Positions 45,104 to 55,560 of a stretch of DNA of 64,000 nt are shown here, in pieces. Numbering within the stretch: the stretch's first letter is position 1; the number at the start of each line of letters is the position of its first letter. The position numbers and the translations under genes are program-made. This DNA comes from Gautieria morchelliformis (Eukaryota > Basidiomycota > Agaricomycetes > Gomphales > Gomphaceae). The notes under the pieces were generated by a model, which worked only from the letters and a program-made list of their open reading frames with translations, made no database searches and was not told the origin of the DNA. Location: the NCBI GenBank assembly GCA_015179125.1, contig WHVA01000117.1:186001-250000 (forward strand), read 5' to 3'.

Positions 45104-46069
45104 GTGCTCAGACTCAGTGCCGCTTCTCATTCATTGTCCGTCTTTTCCAAGCATGGAGTCCCCTCGCACATCACCTCGGACAGGGGTTCCGAGTTCGTCT
45201 CGCACTTCTGGAGTTCCCTAGGGAAAGCCTTGGACATGCGGTTGCATTTCACCTCGGGATATCATCCCCAGGGTGACGGTCAAACCGAGCGTGCTAACCA
45301 GACCTTGGAACAGTACCTCAGGATATATTGCAACTATCAGCAGTCCAATTGGGCTTTGCTCCTTCCCCTAGCCGAGTTCACCTACAACAATGTGCCTAGT
45401 GCAACCACCGGCATATCCCCATTCTTTGCTAATAAGGGTTACCATCCGAACCTCGCAGTTCACCCCGAGCGTGACCTTGCCTCGGCACAAGCTCGAGACT
45501 TGGTGGTTGACCTGGATGAGCTTCACCAAGAACTTCGCCGTGCCATCCTCGAGGCTCAGAAGACTTACCAAGCCTCGGCCGATGTTCGCCGCAAGCCCGC
45601 TCCTGATTTCCAAGTAGGATCCCTCACCTTTGTGAAGGCACAGTACTTCAGAACGACTCACCCTACCAAAAAGCTCGCCGAGAAGTTCTTGGGTCCTTTT
45701 GAGATCATTTCCCGAGCGGGTACTCACTCCTTCACCCTTCGACTTCCAGAACACATGCACTCAGTCCATCCAGTATTCCACGTATCTATGCTCGAACCAG
45801 CCTCGCCCAACACCATCCCGAACCGAGGTCAGCCGCCTCCTCCCCCAGTCGTTATCGACGGCGAACCCGAGTTCGAGGTTTCCGAAATCCTCGACTCGAA
45901 GATCGATAATAGCTGCAAGTTACTCTATCTTGTTAGGTGGACTGGTTACAAAGGTACCGATGAAGAAACCTCGTGGATCCTCGCTTCTGAGCTTGATCAT
46001 GCCTCGGAGCTGGTCACTGACTTCCACGAGTCTTACCCGGCCAAGCCAGGACCTTTGACTGCCCTATGA
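45104..46069 (+). CDS. chromovirus integrase (C-terminal half) with chromodomain, truncated
   Basis: The recognisable protein starts at VFSKHGVPSHITSDRGSEF (catalytic Asp in SDRGSEF), with the Glu in TERANQTLEQY, a GPF block (EKFLGPFEII) and a chromodomain from about residue 258 (EVSEILDSK, LLYLVRWTGYKG, ETSW). The first catalytic Asp and the zinc finger are missing, so it cannot be active. The C-terminal half is intact with no stops. The chromodomain would direct insertion to heterochromatin marks. Confidence 0.9.
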   Translation: MLRLSAASHSLSVFSKHGVPSHITSDRGSEFVSHFWSSLGKALDMRLHFTSGYHPQGDGQTERANQTLEQYLRIYCNYQQSNWALLLPLAEFTYNNVPSATTGISPFFANKGYHPNLAVHPERDLASAQARDLVVDLDELHQELRRAILEAQKTYQASADVRRKPAPDFQVGSLTFVKAQYFRTTHPTKKLAEKFLGPFEIISRAGTHSFTLRLPEHMHSVHPVFHVSMLEPASPNTIPNRGQPPPPPVVIDGEPEFEVSEILDSKIDNSCKLLYLVRWTGYKGTDEETSWILASELDHASELVTDFHESYPAKPGPLTAL

Positions 46070-46140
46070 CTGTTTCCTAGTTTAACCCCCATGACCCCAG
46101 TAGTTAGATAACAAAAAAAAAAAAAATCCTCGCAATTGAA

Positions 46141-46497
46141 TCACAAAATCAATAAAAGACCAAGAAAAGATTCCATTATTCCATTAGTAGAGTACTCTAA
46201 CATCCTCGCATCCTCTTCCGCGCTCTCCTCGCTATCTTCGCCCGACTCCTCCCCATTACTACTACTACTTCGCTCCACTAGACCCCCATATCCCCCATAC
46301 TCCGCCAAATCTCTCGCGTCCTGCAGACGTCTCAAGTAGTTCCTCCGCCTCCTTATCCTCATGAACTCTATGTCCGCCCTGTTCATCCTGTCATTCACCG
46401 CTCTAAACTCCCCCAACAACTCGCACACCCTCTCCCCAACCTCGCCCACCTTCTGTCCCACATCCCTCACCGCCGCTATCAACTCCCTCATCTCCAC
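46141..46497 (-). pseudogene. coiled-coil continuation of the antisense gene
   Basis: The minus frame from 46497 begins MEMRELIAAVRDVG and forms a heptad-like helix, then a basic RRRRNYLRRLQ stretch and an acidic Ser-rich tail. It is joined to the Cys-rich exon upstream by a Glu/Lys-rich frame (about 46500-46620) that is offset by a base and ends in one TGA. The two pieces were probably one protein. Confidence 0.5.
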
Positions 46498-46577
46498 ACT
46501 TCACTCCAACCTCTTCGTCTTCTTATCCTTCTTCGCCCTCCGACCTTCCACCTCGGTTTCTTCCACCTCAGCTTCCT

Positions 46578-47291
46578 CTACCTCGGTTTCCTTCCCCTCA
46601 CTCTGCCCTGCTTCCCCAACCTCTCTCCCCTCACTCTGCCTCGCTTGACCCAGTCGCTTGAGTCGTCGTCCTCCTCAACCTCGTCCCGAGCCTTGGCCTC
46701 CTTCCTCGGCCTCGGCCTGTCCTCGCTATCCTCGCTCCTCGCCCGCTTCTTTCCCGCTGCGCTCGCCTGACTTTTCCCAGGGGTCGCCTTGCTGTGACGA
46801 CCTAAGGCTATACTACAGCCTAAAGACCGCGTCCTGCACCATACGCAGGCCCCCTGGTCGGCGACGCCGAAGTCGAGGCTCACCTGGCAAAGGCACGTGT
46901 AATCGCGCTCTTCGCAGCGCGCGCACCTCACCTCAGGCTTCACCCTGAGCTGCCACGCTCGAGGACCCCCGTCAGCGAGCTTGTACCCGTATAGGGTCAA
47001 GTCTGTCGGGTGGTAAGCGAAGAGAATTCGCTTGTACTACTCAAGTCAGCGAACAGCAAAATATGAGGCTACCAAACGACTCACCTTTTTTCCATTCGGC
47101 CCTTCCTGCCACGGCTGCCGCATGTCGATGGCCCCCGTCTCATCAATGGGCAATGCGCCAACTTCGGGTTGATCCTCGGGCATAACCTCGCCCGAGGCTC
47201 CGTTCTCCTCAGACAGTAGTGTCTGGTCGAACGTGTTGTTCACGCTGTTCTCGTCGATGGCTGAGTTGAAGAGGGCTTGAGGGCGCACCAT
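46578..47291 (-). CDS. antisense intron-containing gene inside the chromovirus, Cys-rich protein
   Basis: Exons 47291-47085 and 47036-46578 join in phase over a 48-nt intron (GTGAGT ... GCTGAC ... TAG). Exon 2 starts YKRILFAYHPTDLTLYGYKL and holds a Cys cluster CARC-x7-CLC ... CVWC-x6-C (about 46800-46930), reminiscent of zinc-binding modules in repeated mushroom proteins, then a nuclear-type basic region (GKKRARSEDSEDRPRPRKEA). It lies between the chromodomain stop and the 3' LTR on the opposite strand, so it needs its own promoter, perhaps in or near the 3' LTR. The reading frame after residue about 200 is shifted. Function unknown; DNA or RNA binding is an inference. Confidence 0.6.
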
Positions 47292-47461
47292 ATTCGTTGG
47301 CACTTGGGTTCGCTGCCTCCTACCCACCCTTTTATCTAACCTCGGCTACGATTTAAGCTTCGCCTTTCCAGCTACTTAACATCGGGCCGGGATCTAGATT
47401 CGAGGTAGGCAAACCTTGTTCATATTACGGCCTCGAGGGTCTCGGCATAAGGAGGGGATAC

Positions 47462-48024
47462 TGTAAGAACCCGGCCTTTGGCCGGTTACTTACCGGTAGA
47501 ACCTTCTTCTGAGCCCGAGCCTTGTGATATTCTTGCCCGAGTACATATGATCCTTATCCTGCGCCCGAGTCCAAGCCCGAGCTTGAGTTCATATCCGACC
47601 TTGATCCCATGCCCGTATCCCCTTAGTTACTGATTCCGCTCCATCACGCATCATTCGTATATTACCTCGCCCTGACCTCGGCCTCCTGACCTCGCCCTGA
47701 GCTCCACTAATATGTTCGTCCTTGACTCGTACCCTCGCTCGTATATAACACCCCTTGTATGCATTCCTACTCCTCAGTCTGAAAATCAACTATCGTATCC
47801 CTTCGATCCTTAGCTAGTTTCTAAGCCTTGCCTCTTAAGCCAAACCTCGCCTCTTATTCGTTTGCCTCCGAAGTTGGGACTCGTGCGTAGGGTCGGCACA
47901 GCACATAAGCTGAAGCCAAGTCCCTCTCCAACTTCCCCATCCAAACCTCGCCCCGTAACCTTGGACCTTGCCTCGGGTTTCGTCCCTGACCTCGGTCAAC
48001 CTTACGACGGATCGTACCGTAACA
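47462..48024 (+). repeat. 3' LTR of the chromovirus
   Basis: It follows a polypurine tract (AAGGAGGGGATAC, 47449-47461) and ends at CGTACCGTAACA. It is a few substitutions and one small deletion away from the 5' LTR, so the insertion is not recent. Confidence 0.92.
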
Positions 48025-48838
48025 AAATCACACCCACCCAAGCAAGTCCAAATGGAAAGAGGGGATCTATTTGAGGTATTTGATTGCCAAGATAGAGTCC
48101 CTTTTCAATAAAGAATGGTGGTGGGAAAGGAATTGCACCATGAATATCTTGCCATTAAACATGGCCTATCCTAGACACTGGATGTAAGGGCAACCTCACC
48201 AGCCCACACAGGACTAGGTGAAGCAAATCCAAAGTAGTCCATTAGAGGATGTCAGTAACTACAAGGAGCAGTGTACCTAGGTGAAAGGAATCCAAAGAGA
48301 AAAGGAGCAACAACTATATAGTAGCTATCAACCATGACATAAGCAGCACCAGAGGGGGGTCAGACAGGAACAAGCATATTAGGAGGAGGAGGGTCAGGTG
48401 CTATAGAAGGGGGAGGATGATAGAATAGAAAGTGTCATAGAAGCAGACAAAAGAGACAAAAGAGAGACACAGGCAGTCATCCGCTGACACTGGGCTCCAC
48501 TCCCCTTCTGCACTTCCACTTTTGGAACAATGTAAGTGAAGTGGCTCACGTAGTATGCGGCATCCAAGGTTGGTCAAGGGTCAGGGAGGCCAGGGAAGGG
48601 CAAGGTTGTCAGTGCATACTGAGCACTGGCCCTGGATGTGGTCGAGTGTAGTATAACATGGGCTCACTGTATGGTCTATTTCCCATCAATTTTCTTCAAG
48701 TCTTGGTTGAGAGTTCATTACAACTGTTACTCTTTACTACTCCAAAAGCAACAGCTTTGGAGCTCTCATTCACTTTCTCGGCAACATTTTCCTATCGACC
48801 TAGTCACATGACCAACCTGGAATGTCATCGGAACCCAG
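48025..48838 (-). repeat. repeat X, inverted, right part
   Basis: Complement of about 23517-24395, starting with the AAATC duplication. It has only about two GTCTCTTTT units (48447-48465) against six in the plus copy. Confidence 0.8.
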
Positions 48839-49105
48839 GGTAATGGAAGGCAGAGAGGTCCTAGACTTCACCGTACTCGTCCCCCCAATCGAGGACGAGC
48901 AAGGGCCCGACCACGTCTCACCCAGTGTGGTCGAAGATGGGACACTGCCAAGCTGGCATTCCCACCCCAATCCCCCCCTGGCCCTTAAGTAAAGGCAAGG
49001 GCAGAGATGTCTCACCGTCGTCCAATAGCAGAGCCTCAGGATCAGGGCATACTTCGAGATGATCTCGAAGTCAAAACTCAACCCGCCACTCACCAAGTCG
49101 AGCAA
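48839..49105 (+). pseudogene. Gypsy family C gag, short N-terminal fragment
   Basis: The frame giving LDFTVLVPPIEDEQGPDHVS matches VDLTALVHSVENEENPDHVS of the copy at 59330, then runs into TAA. Only about 80 codons remain. Confidence 0.65.
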
Positions 49106-49986
49106 TATTACCTAAGGTAGAAAGACACCAGGAAGCAACACCCCTTACACAAGCTACCACCCACCTCTTGACATTCTCAATTGCACCCACCCACATCATA
49201 TTTTGGCATATCTAAGCCCTAAGAGGTTTTCTAAATATATCTAGCTTGAACTTGTAAGGAAGGATTTAGCCAAATAATGCATGATAGCTGACTTATACTC
49301 CCTTGAAGTACATGCTAAGAAAAAAAATATCTTTTTGCCAAATGCTTTATTCGTCCTTTGGAACCGTTTTGGACACTTTTAGTATTTTGCGACCTCGACA
49401 TTTGGCATGTCACATGACATGATTTGTCAGCTTTCTCAGCGCTTGGACCTTGGTTCCGATGATGCGTCACCATTTCGGGGGGTCCTGTGACACGTGACAC
49501 AGAGCATTGGTCAAACTTGGGCAGAGTGCCTTGCCCAATAACATATTAGCAAGTCAAATCAAAAGTAGAGTAACTATAGACAAAATTTACACAACTTCTA
49601 TATATAAAAACTGATGGTCTGGCACACTTTTTGAAAAATCAACATCCAAGTCCTTCGATTTGGTGTTTCATGTGATCTAAGCGCTCGCTTACATCAGGGG
49701 TACTGGTTCCTGGTGTCTTCTACCTTACCTTGATGTGTTACTTAGAGCTACTTTCAATCAATAAGATGAGTTTTACTTATCTGAATGAAATTTTCTTATC
49801 CGAATGTGTTTGACTTATCCCAAGTTTGATTTACCCAATGCATTTGACCTTACCGGGGCATTTGACTTACACCCCTGTGTGAAGCATGGGTATCCACCTA
49901 GTCTAGTTATGAAATGAGCATGGTGGGTTATGGGCATCGAGGCTGACAAACAGCAGAGTGAGCGGCGCAGCCGCAAGCCCTAGGCA
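49106..49986. other. no gene recognised
   Basis: AT-rich spacer with no open frame or repeat signature. CCAGG at 49987-49991 is the left flank of the composite element. Confidence 0.45.
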
Positions 49987-49991
49987 CCAGG

Positions 49992-50324
49992 TGTTGTGAA
50001 TCGTCATAACTCACCATGTTAGTATAGCCTGCAGTGCGAACTGGCACTATCTCGGTGCTATCCATGTTCATATGCAACTCCTATCTAGTTCCCACTCCGC
50101 TGACCCCTGACCGAGCACCCATACCTTTGACACTCGTATAAGTAGCTAACCCAGTAGTTACAACAAATCTATTGGTTTCAGCCCTTTCAGCTGCACTGCA
50201 GCTCTGTTTAGTGTTACAGCTAGAGTTAGCTAACACTCGAGTTCCATCTGTTTCTGCGCTCAGCGCACCGAGTTCTGTTCCAGCCTTTGTCTCTCTCCGT
50301 CTCCCTCCGTGCATTATAACAACA
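49992..50324 (+). repeat. LTR J, plus copy, 333 bp
   Basis: TGTTGTGAATCG to CATTATAACAACA. It is the inverted match of 55228-55560, also 333 bp. Confidence 0.85.
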
Positions 50325-50341
50325 GATTAAGAGTCTCATGG
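50325..50341 (+). promoter_or_regulatory. primer binding site complementary to tRNA-Lys anticodon arm
   Basis: GATTAAGAGTCTCATGG directly after LTR J is the complement of CCATGAGACTCTTAATC, which matches the D-to-anticodon side of a tRNA-Lys(CTT). Half-tRNA priming of this kind is known for Drosophila copia and yeast Ty5. Confidence 0.6.
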
Positions 50342-51424
50342 ATTCCCCGGTCGAGTTCCTATCAATTTGGGCTCTGCGTGCGTACATACGAAACCACAAC
50401 ATCACGCTCTTCGTCGCATACCGCATTGAGCATGCTCGTCATCTCGATCTTCAGCACCCTTCATGTATCAAGCAACCATTGCGGCCCCTTCATCACCTTA
50501 GACCCAGCCGTATTTCAAGGGGAGCCGTCCCATATCCCTTAGGCCATAAATCGCCAGTGCACCGGTCCATGTGCAAAATCCACGCACCATCAATCCATGG
50601 ACTCACAGGACCCACAGGGGAACATTACGTAGTACATTGCCATATCCCTGACATCGAACCGATGTCGTACAAGGCATGTCACTTCACGCGCTTGCCATCA
50701 ACACCGTCGACGCCGCTGGACTCGCACAGCCACCAGCAAACTCACTCAAGGGGAGCCTCAACCTTTATACAGGCACACAGTGCCTTGTATTCGTTTCTAG
50801 GGACTCTCAAGATGTCTCTAGACATTCCTGGATGGTGCACAAGCTTCATACGCCACTCAACGCCATGCATCGTCATACCCGCGCTCCAGATCTTCCCAGG
50901 ACAGCATGGACGATGGCGCACCCTTCACGGGGAGCATACACATGTATGTGAGCTGCCAAGCATGCCTCAGATCCCTCCTTCTGTCGCACAAGTCGCGCTT
51001 GCAGCGCAGTTTTCATTTCCTCACGATCGTAACTTGCACCAGGCATGCCACCCCGCTCAGACACCTCACAGCTCCACCCCGATCTGTACCTTGATACCGG
51101 CCTCCTGGCCATTCATTTTCACGGCTTTTCCATTGTTTTTTGATCCAGAATCATTTTCCCCATCAAATTCCATTCTTTACCAGCATCCATCACTTTTTTA
51201 GAGCCCCATCAGCACAGGCATTAACCCCAAGGAAGTTTTGCCGCATATTGATGGTTTCGGCATTCATTCCCACGAGACGGCCACCACCACGCCTTCATTA
51301 TCACTTCCTGATGCCTGACTTCATTTATCACGGCACCCCATCGATTTTTTCCACCTATTCACCGATTTTTGCAAGCATTTCTGTATCCCAGAGACTCTGG
51401 GAGTACATCAAGCTTGAAGGGGAG
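50342..51424 (+). other. internal region of element copy 1
   Basis: About 1.1 kb between primer site and polypurine tract (AAGCTTGAAGGGGAG, 51410-51424). It is similar in blocks to the inverted 55561-56717. A frame of 287 codons is open here (50338-51201) but not in the sister copy, has no motif, and is probably non-coding. Confidence 0.6.
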
Positions 51425-51708
51425 TGTTATGAATAGGGAAATTGAACCTTACATTCATATGCACCACTAACAAAGTCCTAATGACCTTCTGGCTCTATAC
51501 CTACAACCACATGCAATCCTGGTGCACTCTAGGGCATGCACGCGTGCTATCACTCATGTGCGCCTCTAACCGGTGACTTTGACCCTGAGCCGGGTTCCGG
51601 GGTCGACCGAGGAACAGATCCGAGATGGAGCGCGGAAGGCACTCCATCATTCCTGATACATATATTAAACTCCACATGATAAGGTACATACTCAAGCACC
51701 GGTGCATA
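51425..51708 (+). repeat. LTR K, plus copy, left part
   Basis: It begins TGTTATGAATAGGG. It is interrupted at a TA by the mariner-like element and resumes at 54905. The uninterrupted sister is at 56735-57327 (minus). Confidence 0.85.
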
Positions 51709-54700
51709 AGGTAGCGGCCATCCAAACTCAGCTACCCTTAAGCGCCGATTCTGGCTGCCTCGGTAGGCTGCCTACTGCATTGCACACTTGGACAAATAAA
51801 TAAATTAGTGACCATAGAATCATTTCTAGTATACATACAAAGAACTTAGTGGTTTTACTTAACTAAAATACCTGACCATTGTCACACAGAAGAGAAAAAA
51901 AAATTATTCTTGAAACCGTCTTTAAACGTTGTTTTAGAGCCATGGAACGGGTCGACCATTTCTGACCTGACAGATATCGGCCACCTGGAAATACCCAGCA
52001 GAGTTTGAAATCGTGTGAGGACCAGCTTGTGAGGATGCTCTAGCACACTCTAGGACACCCCTTAAGCTGTTTTACATCGCTATATTCATTAACATGCCTA
52101 GAATAAAGGCTTCAGTGAAGAGAAGGTTGCAAAATCTCGGAAAATGGGCCAGAAATGTGAATATTTCATTATTTTGCAAATGAATATGAGAAAAGCTCAC
52201 CGGTGCTTATATAGAGCTTGCAGAGCGAACTTTATGAATCAGATGGTGTTACTTTTGACCCGGCAGGTTGTTCAGAGACCCTGGAAGCTGAGAATCATGT
52301 ATCTGCCGTGGGTGTTAGTGACTCAGACTCGGACTCAGGTCAGCTTCATCGCTCTACCAGTTACTTGCACAGTAACTGTTCCTCTGCATTCTCTACATCA
52401 GTGGAATCATTCCCTGATGAACTCGAAATTAGAGATGAGGCAGAACTCCTTGAATTCTCACACCGGTTGCAAACTGCCATGAACAGCTTCATTTCAGCTT
52501 GCAGGTCCAAAACCCGGCCAACTCACTACAGCAAGGTGAACCCCAAGGCTCGCACAAAGCAAGGTCATGCCCAGAGGATCCGAGAGGCCACACAGAAGTT
52601 GTGCAAAGCTGGGTACTCTGACATCAGACAGTGGCAAAAGACGCAAAAAAAGCTTACTGTGAATGAGGAGTCAGACGCAACTGTGTCAGAGGAGCTGGAG
52701 CCGGTGGAAACAGCAATGGTGGCAGAGGAGGAGGAGCCGGAGCCGGTGAAAATACCAATAGTGGCAGAGGAGGAGGAGGAGGAGGAGGAGGAGGAGCCAG
52801 AGCCGGTGGAAATACCAATAGTGGCAGAGGAGGAGCAGGAGGAGGAGGAGCAGGAGGGGCCAGAGCCAGAGCTGATGGCAGCAGAGGAGGGGACAGCACA
52901 AGAGGTGGAGGAAGCAGAAGAGGACCAAAGTGAAATTATGGAAGAAGAAGGTGAACCTGGAGAGGAAGGAACAGAGAATGCACCTGTGAACATGAAACAC
53001 CAGTGGACACCTCCAAAACCAAAGTCGAAGATCCTCGAAGATGCAATCCACCTGTTGGCAATAAGAGCAGTGGATAAGCAGCTTAATATGGTCTTTCGAG
53101 GCTGGATCACTGTGATGCTTGCATTCTTGCGGCATTACATGGCACCCAGTGGTGCTGGCTGGCAAGAAGCTTCACTTCTGGCTGCAACTGGTGCTGGAAA
53201 GGGGAAAGGGCTTGCACGTTCTTTGCGCATCTGGGTGTGGGAGTTCCTGGAAGACAATGCGCAGCTGCCAGTCAGTCTGTATGGATGTCACAACAAGTCA
53301 CGACTGCATGATGAGGATCTTGCAGAAGATATTCATCTTCATCTGCAAGGGGTGGGAAAAAAGTACTTATCAGCAATGGATATCATCCAGTACCTTAGTA
53401 CTCCAGAAGTCAAAGCTTGTTTGAAGCTCAAGAAGACCCCAAGTGAACGTACGGCATGGCAATGGATGCATGCCATGAAATACTGATATGGCAAGCAGCC
53501 AACTGGCATGTACATTGATGGGCATGAGCGTGAGGATGTTGTGGAATATCGTCAAGAGATATTCCTGCCAGTATGGGCAAAACTCGAGGAGCGAATGATG
53601 ACATGGACAAATGATAATGTATCAATTCCACCCCGTGCGATGCCTACCTTTCCTGCTGAAAAGCGAGCCATTCTATGGACTCATGATGAATCCACATTTT
53701 ATGCTAATGATTGGCGCAAGGGCCGCTGGGTTCATGAGGGTGAAAGACCAGAACCGGTCAAGAAGGGGGAGGGTGTCTCTATAATGGTCTCGGATTTCTG
53801 TTCACCTGATCTAGGCTGGCTCAAATCAAAGGATAAGTGAGTGTGTTTCTCTTATGGTTGGTAGATGGTCACTCATAAGCTTTGGAAGGACAAAAGAGGC
53901 CCGGATCTATTTCAAGGCTGGCAAGGGACGAGATGGCTATTTTGATTGTGCGGATCTCTGCGTACAAACTGAACTTGCCATCAAACTTCATGAAGACAAC
54001 TTTGGTGGCACTTCAATTGCTGCATTTGGATTTGACAATGCACCAGGCCATCAAAAATGAGCAGATGATGCCCTTTCAGCACATCACATGCCAAAGAATG
54101 CCAAGATCTGGAATGGGAGGCATGGAAAGTGTAAAATGCGACCTGGAAAGCTTCCCAATGGCAAACAGCAAGTTTTTTATTATCCAGAGGACCATCCGAC
54201 AATGCCTGGATGGTTCAAGGGTATGAGTGTTATTCTTTCAGAGCGTGGTTTCAAAGAAGAGGCCAACCTTCATGCCGAGTGTAAAGGTTTTAAATGTGCT
54301 AATCCAAAGGGGGCCTGTTGCTGCCGTCGGATTCTTTTCAATCAGCCAGATTTCCAGAACCAGAAACCAGCACTGTTTGAGCTTGTGGAAGCTTATGGCC
54401 ACATTGCATTTTTTTATCCGAAGTTCCACTGTGAACTGAATTTTATTGAACAATGCTGGGACCGGGCTAAGTACCGCTACCATATGCTACCACCAACAAA
54501 AAGTATTGAGGAGATGGAGCATAATGTTAAAGAATGCCTTGATTCAGTGACCCTGCTCCAGATACGCAGGTGAGACATACATTTACTACTTTCTCTGTAC
54601 TTATTTTAAGAACCACAGGTTTGCCAATCATTCTGCATGTTTTATGGATGTCTACCAAAAGGGACTGGATGGTGAGAAGGCCACCTGGGTGAATAAAAAG

Positions 54701-54902
54701 TACAGGGGGCATCGGGTCATCCCAGAGAGTATTCTCAAATCAGTGGAACAAGCCCACAATGCCAGCACAGTGTAGAACTGTTATAATTACAATTAAATAC
54801 CTAAACCCCAAATTTGAACTATCGATTTTGGCCGCTTACATAATAGGGTTAAGTAGGGTTAACGGGCGCTTAAGGGTAGCTGAGTTTGGATGGCTGCTAC
54901 CT
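51709..54902 (+). mobile_element. Tc1/mariner-like DNA transposon, 3194 bp, TA target duplication
   Basis: Inverted repeats of 38 bp with one mismatch (51709-51746 and 54865-54902, beginning AGGTAGC). TA flanks both sides (51707-51708 and 54903-54904). The empty site, with a single TA between GGTGCA and CATCATGCACC, is present in the sister LTR near 57041-57060. It carries one transposase gene that is complete except for two TGA codons. Confidence 0.93.
52094..54775 (+). pseudogene. mariner-like DDE transposase, four exons, two in-frame TGA
   Basis: Exons 52094-52156, 52215-53836, 53889-54569 and 54619-54775 join in phase to 840 codons. The N-terminal half has a helical DNA-binding-like region and a long Glu/Pro repeat (about 52680-52960, EEEEPEPV-type). 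The catalytic part has Asp in WTHDESTF (about 53680), Asp in FDNAPGH (about 54035) and Glu in HCELNFIEQCW (about 54428), with a CCCRR motif and an RGHR end, typical of a large basidiomycete family. TGA at 53484 (KY-stop-YGKQ) and 54058 (HQK-stop-ADD) each sit where Arg is expected, one C-to-T step from CGA. It catalyses cut-and-paste movement of its own ends; it would be inactive unless these stops are read through. Confidence 0.88.
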
Positions 54903-54904
54903 TA

Positions 54905-55226
54905 CATCATGCACCGGCGGCACTTGTTCACTCCACAACCCCCTTTCCATCTCTATACTAGTATATCTTCATTCCAAGTAGTTAAATAGCTAGCTACTGT
55001 ACAATAACAATCTAGGCAGTTAATCTCCATCGTTGTGTTCTTATTCTAGCCCATGAGGCTTGTGACTGGATGGTGATATATCAGTCGGTGTCTAGTGTTG
55101 TTGTCACTGCGCATGGTGTTTGCACATACAACCGAAGTTGTGTTCTCATCTCGTTCTCTCTATATCCTTTTAGGCTCTTACGATTCTCCCACTGCATACG
55201 CAATCCCGCCTACAAGACTTTCAACA
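54905..55226 (+). repeat. LTR K, plus copy, right part
   Basis: It continues from 51706 and ends ACTTTCAACA. One base (C, 55227) separates it from inverted LTR J. Confidence 0.82.
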
Positions 55227-55227
55227 C

Positions 55228-55560
55228 TGTTGTTATAATGCGAGGAGGGAGATGGAGAGAGACGAAGGCTGGAACAGAACTCGGTGCGCTGAGCGCAGAA
55301 ACAGATGGAACTCGAGTGTTAGCTAACTCTAGCTGTAACACTAAACGGAGCTGCAGTGCAGCTGAAAGGGCTGAAACCAATAGATTTGTTGTAACTACTG
55401 GGTTAGCTACTTATACGAGTGTCAAAGGTATGGGTGCTCGGTCAGGGGTCAGTGGAGTGGGAACTAGATAGGAGTTGCATCTGAACATGGATAGCACCGA
55501 GATAGTGCCGGTTTGTGCTGCAGGCTATACTAACATGGCAAGTTATGACGATTAACAGCA
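55228..55560 (-). repeat. LTR J, minus copy, 333 bp
   Basis: The complement starts TGCTGTTAATCG after a polypurine tract (GAGTTTGAAGGGGTG) and ends CGCATTATAACAACA. Apart from point changes it equals 49992-50324. Confidence 0.85.

Larger units (their letters stand above)
42729..48024 (+). mobile_element. Tf1/sushi-like chromovirus (Ty3/Gypsy), complete insertion but internally deleted
   Basis: Two LTRs (577 and 563 bp) start TGTAAGAACCCGG and end CGTACCGTAACA; AAATC lies on both sides (42724-42728, 48025-48029). Joining the flanks across one AAATC restores repeat X exactly as at 24375-24400. Contents: gag with zinc knuckle, the second half of integrase with GPF block and chromodomain, then an antisense gene. 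Protease, RT, RNase H and the N-terminal half of integrase are missing between 45053 and 45104, so it must have been mobilised in trans or deleted afterwards. Confidence 0.93.

Noticed and set aside
50338-51201. 287-codon ORF in the internal region of the small LTR element
   Set aside because: Not open in the sister copy (55561-56717), where the aligned sequence is read in other frames; probably non-coding.
52565-53110. Ser/Cys-rich minus-strand ORF
   Set aside because: Complement of the Glu/Pro repeat of the transposase.
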